A DNA stretch of 47,734 bases from Pseudomonadota bacterium (GTDB lineage Bacteria; Pseudomonadota; Gammaproteobacteria; Steroidobacterales; Steroidobacteraceae): contig JAJYUL010000029.1 of the NCBI GenBank assembly GCA_021792555.1, forward strand, positions 1 to 47,734, given 5' to 3'. A model generated the notes under the pieces. The model searched no databases. It was not told where the DNA came from and saw nothing but the letters and a program-made list of their open reading frames with translations. Positions within the stretch are counted from its first letter, which is position 1; every line of letters starts with the position of its first letter. Made by a program: the position numbers and the translations under genes. Below are positions 44,366 through 47,734 of the stretch, piece after piece.

Positions 44366-45823
44366 ATGAGCCTCGGCGTCGCCCTGCTCGCCTCGGAAGC
44401 GACCCCCCTGTCCAAGACCGGCGGACTGGCCGATGTCGCCGGCGCGCTCGCTGAATGCCTGCATGCCGCCGGCCACGATGCGCGCCTGTTCACCCCCGGC
44501 TACGCTTCGATCGACCGCGGACGCTTCGCGCCGCAGCCGCTGCCGGCGCTGCAGGACATCCCGCTCGAGGTCGGCCCGCACCGCTATGTCTTTTCGGTCA
44601 GCGAGGCGCGCCTGCCGGGATCGGGCGTGCGAGCCTACCTGATCGAGTGTCCGCAGCTCTATGCGCGGGCGAGCCTCTACACCACCGACCCGGACGAGCA
44701 CCTGCGCTTTCTCGCCTTCACCCGCGCAGCGCTCATCGCCTGCGCGAGGCTCGGCTTCTCCCCGGACATCGTGCACCTGAACGACTGGCACACAGCATTC
44801 GGCCCGCTCATGCTGCGCACGCAGTTCGCGCAGGAGGCGGCCTTCGCGCGCGCACACACCGTGCTCACCATCCACAACATCGGCTACCAGGGCGTGTTCG
44901 GCGCCGAGGCGGTGGGCGACCTTGCCCTCGGCGAGCAGGCCTATCTGCTGCACCAGGACGATCTGCGCGCCGGGCACATCAACCCGCTGCGCCACGGCAT
45001 TCTCTATGCCGAGGCGCTCACCACCGTGAGCCCCACTCACGCCCGCGAGATCTGCACGGACGAGTACGGCATGGGCCTGCAGGACTCGCTGCGCATGCGC
45101 GAGCGCGATCTGACGGGGATCCTCAACGGCGTCGACTACAGCGTGTGGGATCCGCGCTGCGACCCGCATCTGCCGCGCCATTTCGATGCGCAGCACCTCG
45201 GCGCCAAAGCGGAGCTGAAGCGCGCATTCCTCGCGCGCATGGGGTTCACCACGGCCGCTGCCGTGCCGCTTGCCGGCATCGTGAGCCGCCTGGCCGTGCA
45301 GAAGGGATTCGATCTGACGTTCGAGGTGCTGCCGCGCATGCTTGAGGGGCGCGAGCTCGCGTTGATGGTGCTCGGCATGGGCGAGGCGCGCTACGAGCAG
45401 TTCTTCACCGAGCTCGCCGAGCGCTTCCCCGGGCGGGTGATCTTTCACCGCGGTTACGACGATGCGCTCGCGCACTGGATCGAAGCGAGCGCGGACCTGT
45501 TCCTGATGCCCTCGCGTTACGAGCCCTGCGGCCTGAACCAGATGTACAGCCTGCGCTACGGCACCGTGCCGGTGGTACGGCGCACCGGGGGGCTCGCCGA
45601 CTCGGTCGAGCATTTCGATCCGGTCACGGGCTCAGGCACCGGCGTGGTGTTCAACGATTTCGACGCCCCGGCCCTCGAGTGGGCGCTCAACAGCGCGCTC
45701 GACTGGTACGCCGAGCCGAAGCTGTGGCGGCAGATCATGCGCAACGGCATGGCCCAGGATTTCTCCTGGACGCGCCAGACCGAACAGTACGTGCAGATCT
45801 ACCAACGCCTCGCCGGGCGCTGA
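44366..45823 (+). CDS. glgA: Glycogen synthase (ADP-glucose type)
   Basis: Elongates alpha-1,4-glucan from ADP-glucose. The 485-residue GT5 enzyme has SKTGGLADV (16-24) for ADP-glucose binding, HLNDWHT, TIHNIGYQG and the C-terminal PSRYEPCGLNQMYSLRYG. No glgB, glgC or glgP is in the window, so the rest of the pathway is elsewhere. No Shine-Dalgarno precedes the ATG; the upstream in-frame extension is rejected by alignment to the family N-terminus. Confidence 0.95.
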   Translation: MSLGVALLASEATPLSKTGGLADVAGALAECLHAAGHDARLFTPGYASIDRGRFAPQPLPALQDIPLEVGPHRYVFSVSEARLPGSGVRAYLIECPQLYARASLYTTDPDEHLRFLAFTRAALIACARLGFSPDIVHLNDWHTAFGPLMLRTQFAQEAAFARAHTVLTIHNIGYQGVFGAEAVGDLALGEQAYLLHQDDLRAGHINPLRHGILYAEALTTVSPTHAREICTDEYGMGLQDSLRMRERDLTGILNGVDYSVWDPRCDPHLPRHFDAQHLGAKAELKRAFLARMGFTTAAAVPLAGIVSRLAVQKGFDLTFEVLPRMLEGRELALMVLGMGEARYEQFFTELAERFPGRVIFHRGYDDALAHWIEASADLFLMPSRYEPCGLNQMYSLRYGTVPVVRRTGGLADSVEHFDPVTGSGTGVVFNDFDAPALEWALNSALDWYAEPKLWRQIMRNGMAQDFSWTRQTEQYVQIYQRLAGR

Positions 45824-46250
45824 GCGGACAGTCCGATCCGGCGCAGATCCGCGCCCCGGCCTCCTGCTCCGGCGGGGCCGCCCCCCGGCGCTCGAGCGCG
45901 ACGGCAAGATCCGAGCAGCGCGCCGCGCGGCGCTGAGTTGCTTGTGCGTGCCGCATGGGTGGCGAGCCGCCGCGCGCTCGAGAACCGCCGGGGGCCCGCC
46001 AGCGCCGGCGTATACTGCTCGCTCCGTTCGTCAAGCGATGCACATGACACCGCGATGAATCGATCCGGGGGATGCCTCGATGCGCCGATGCGCGCCCGGT
46101 CGGCCGCGCACGCGGACCTCAGGAGGGAGGTTGGGTTCGCCGCCGGCCCGGCGAGGCCGCCGGGCGCACCTCTCGGCTGCGGCTCGCTCGACACCGTTCA
46201 TCGCGTCGCGCCAGGTACGAATCCCGCCTGAATCCACGGCACGCAGGAAG
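45824..46250 (+). other. Leader and upstream region of the MocR-type gene
   Basis: TATACT at 46011-46016 is a good -10 with no strong -35. It would give a leader of about 230 nt before the regulator start. Short ORFs in the leader (for example from ATG 46054) have no recognisable product. Confidence 0.4.
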
Positions 46251-47705
46251 ATGGGTGCAAGCATGCCTCTCTCGAAGCTTCGACTCGACGGCACCGGTGC
46301 ACTGTACGAGCAAGTAGCCCGCGCGCTGCGGCATGCGATCCTCCAGGGGCTGTTCGTGCCCGGCGAGCGCATGCCCGCGACACGCGTGCTCGCGCAGACC
46401 CTCGGCGTCTCGCGCAACACGATCGCCACCGCGTACGAAATTCTGCGCGCGGACCAGCTTACGGTCGCCTACGAGCGCTCCGGCACGCGCGTGGCCGACA
46501 TCACGCACCTTCCGACCCGACCGAAAGCCCAGAGCGCCACTCCTGCCCAATCACGTTTTGCCGCACGAGCACGCCAGCTGCCTTCGATCACCCTCGGTCG
46601 CATACGCGAGGGCCTGCCGTACGATCTGCACTACGGTGATCCGCCCTACGATCCGGCCTTGGTCCGCTCCTGGAGCCGGCGGCTGCTCGCCGCCGCCCGG
46701 GTCGCCGGACCTTTCTATCCCGAAGCGACGGGCTTCCCGCCGCTGCGCCGGGCGATCGTCGACTATCTGGCGCGGCGCCGCGGCATCACGTGCAGCGAGT
46801 CCGATATCCTGATCGTCGGCGGCACACAGCAGGCCATCACGCTCACCCTGCGTGTGTTGGTCGACGAAGGCGATCCGGTGGCGATCGAGGAGCCGCACTA
46901 CCAGTCTCTCATGCACGCCGCGAGCGCCCACGGTGCCGAGATCATCGGCGTGCCCACGGACGAAGGCGGGATCATGACTTCCGAGCTGCGCCGGCATCAG
47001 GCTCGGCTCATCTGTGTCACCCCATCGCACCAGTTCCCCTCCGGCGCAGTGATGAGTCTCGCCCGCCGTCTGGAGCTGCTCGACATCGCCTCCCGCGACG
47101 GCAGCTGGATACTGGAGGACGATTATGACAGCGAATTCCACTATCACGGGCGCCCGCTTGCCGCGCTGCGCTCGCTCGATCTGTCCGGCCGCGTGGTGTA
47201 CGTGGGCACCTTCTCCAAGACGCTCTTCCCCTCCCTGCGCCTCGGCTTCATCGTGATCCCGCCCGGACTGCGCAGAGACTTCGTCAGGGCCAAATGCCTC
47301 GATGACCTCGGCAGCCCGGCAGTCGAGCAGGCCGCCCTCGCCAGCTTCATGCGCAGCCGCCAGTTCGAGAAGAACTTGCGCCGGACGGTCCTCGACCTCG
47401 ATCGCCGGCGGACCATTCTGATCGACGGATTGCTGCGTCACGCGCGCGGGCGGATCGAGATCAACGATACTCGGGCGGGCGTGCACATCGTCGTATGGCT
47501 GACGACGTTGTCGTACCCGCAGCTCGAGCGTCTGATCGACAAGGCGCTCACCCGCGGGCTCGGACTCTATCCCATGCACCCGCATTATCGCTCCCCGCCG
47601 CCCCGCCCCGGATTGCTTCTGGGGTATGCCGGCCTCAGCGCCGAGGCGCTCTGCCGCGCCGCCGAGATATTCGGCGAGTGCCTCGAGGCGGTGCACCGCG
47701 AGTGA
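46251..47705 (+). CDS. MocR/PdxR-type regulator (GntR HTH plus aminotransferase domain)
   Basis: A 484-residue PLP-binding transcription regulator. The GntR winged helix is at about 15-85 (MPATRVLAQTLGVSRNTIATAY). The rest is a fold-type I aminotransferase-like domain with Lys323 in GTFSKTLFP, which should bind PLP, plus DDYDSEFHYHGRP and the Arg of RPGLLLGY near the end. Such regulators often control pyridoxine, GABA or amino-acid genes beside them; the likely target lies beyond the window. AGGA sits before the ATG at 46251; an in-frame ATG at 46263 is possible. Confidence 0.92.
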   Translation: MGASMPLSKLRLDGTGALYEQVARALRHAILQGLFVPGERMPATRVLAQTLGVSRNTIATAYEILRADQLTVAYERSGTRVADITHLPTRPKAQSATPAQSRFAARARQLPSITLGRIREGLPYDLHYGDPPYDPALVRSWSRRLLAAARVAGPFYPEATGFPPLRRAIVDYLARRRGITCSESDILIVGGTQQAITLTLRVLVDEGDPVAIEEPHYQSLMHAASAHGAEIIGVPTDEGGIMTSELRRHQARLICVTPSHQFPSGAVMSLARRLELLDIASRDGSWILEDDYDSEFHYHGRPLAALRSLDLSGRVVYVGTFSKTLFPSLRLGFIVIPPGLRRDFVRAKCLDDLGSPAVEQAALASFMRSRQFEKNLRRTVLDLDRRRTILIDGLLRHARGRIEINDTRAGVHIVVWLTTLSYPQLERLIDKALTRGLGLYPMHPHYRSPPPRPGLLLGYAGLSAEALCRAAEIFGECLEAVHRE

Positions 47706-47734
47706 ATCGGAAGGTCCCGGAGCGGCGTTGCGCA

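Overview
This window is a chromosomal stretch of a high-GC (by eye well above 65%) gammaproteobacterium. Marker genes that fit are plsB, djlA, darP/yjgA, coq7, a CRP/Vfr/Clp-type regulator, ttcA, greB, tldE and rplM-rpsI. The homospermidine synthase, the AAA-FHA ATPase and the CRP features suggest a lineage near Xanthomonadales/Nevskiales, but that placement is inference. There are no insertion sequences, integrases, CRISPR arrays or rRNA genes. Gene density is high except for two gene-poor stretches (about 7.43-8.94 kb and 11.07-12.03 kb).

Layout. 0-7.4 kb: a 17-residue Lys/Ala micropeptide with its own terminator, then rpiA, a YihY/BrkB membrane protein, djlA divergent from purC-rpe, a CRP-like regulator, coq7, rplM-rpsI and tRNA-Gln(CTG). 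7.4-12 kb: a gene-poor stretch, a DUF1634-TSUP fusion exporter, a universal stress protein and a second gene-poor stretch. 12-18.5 kb: a cardiolipin-synthase-like PLD protein, tldE, darP, purE-purK and an AAA-FHA fusion ATPase. 18.5-24.8 kb (minus strand): L,D-transpeptidase, an orphan contractile-tail-sheath protein, an alpha/beta hydrolase, plsB and a small membrane protein. 24.9-32.7 kb: a small leaderless gene, greB, homospermidine synthase, a glutathione transferase, a sulfurtransferase, speA, an RRM protein and a lipoprotein with a methyltransferase-like fold. 32.7-38 kb: a UvrD-type helicase, a sulfotransferase-like protein, a Nudix hydrolase and two unknown genes. 38-44 kb: a minus-strand operon of M32 carboxypeptidase, ttcA, a tyrosine-phosphatase/ADP-ribosylglycohydrolase fusion, a zinc metallopeptidase and an ATP-grasp ligase. 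44.3-47.7 kb: glgA and a MocR-type regulator.

The most notable points are these. (1) Many start codons have a -10-like hexamer 6-7 nt upstream and no Shine-Dalgarno, which predicts widespread leaderless transcripts. (2) A tail-sheath homologue stands alone, with no other phage or injection-system gene. (3) The phosphatase-ADP-ribosylglycohydrolase fusion is followed by an undescribed metallopeptidase/ATP-grasp pair, with a Nudix ADP-ribose hydrolase candidate a few kb away. (4) DUF1634 and TSUP, usually separate proteins, are fused. (5) speA and hss point to homospermidine-type polyamine metabolism.
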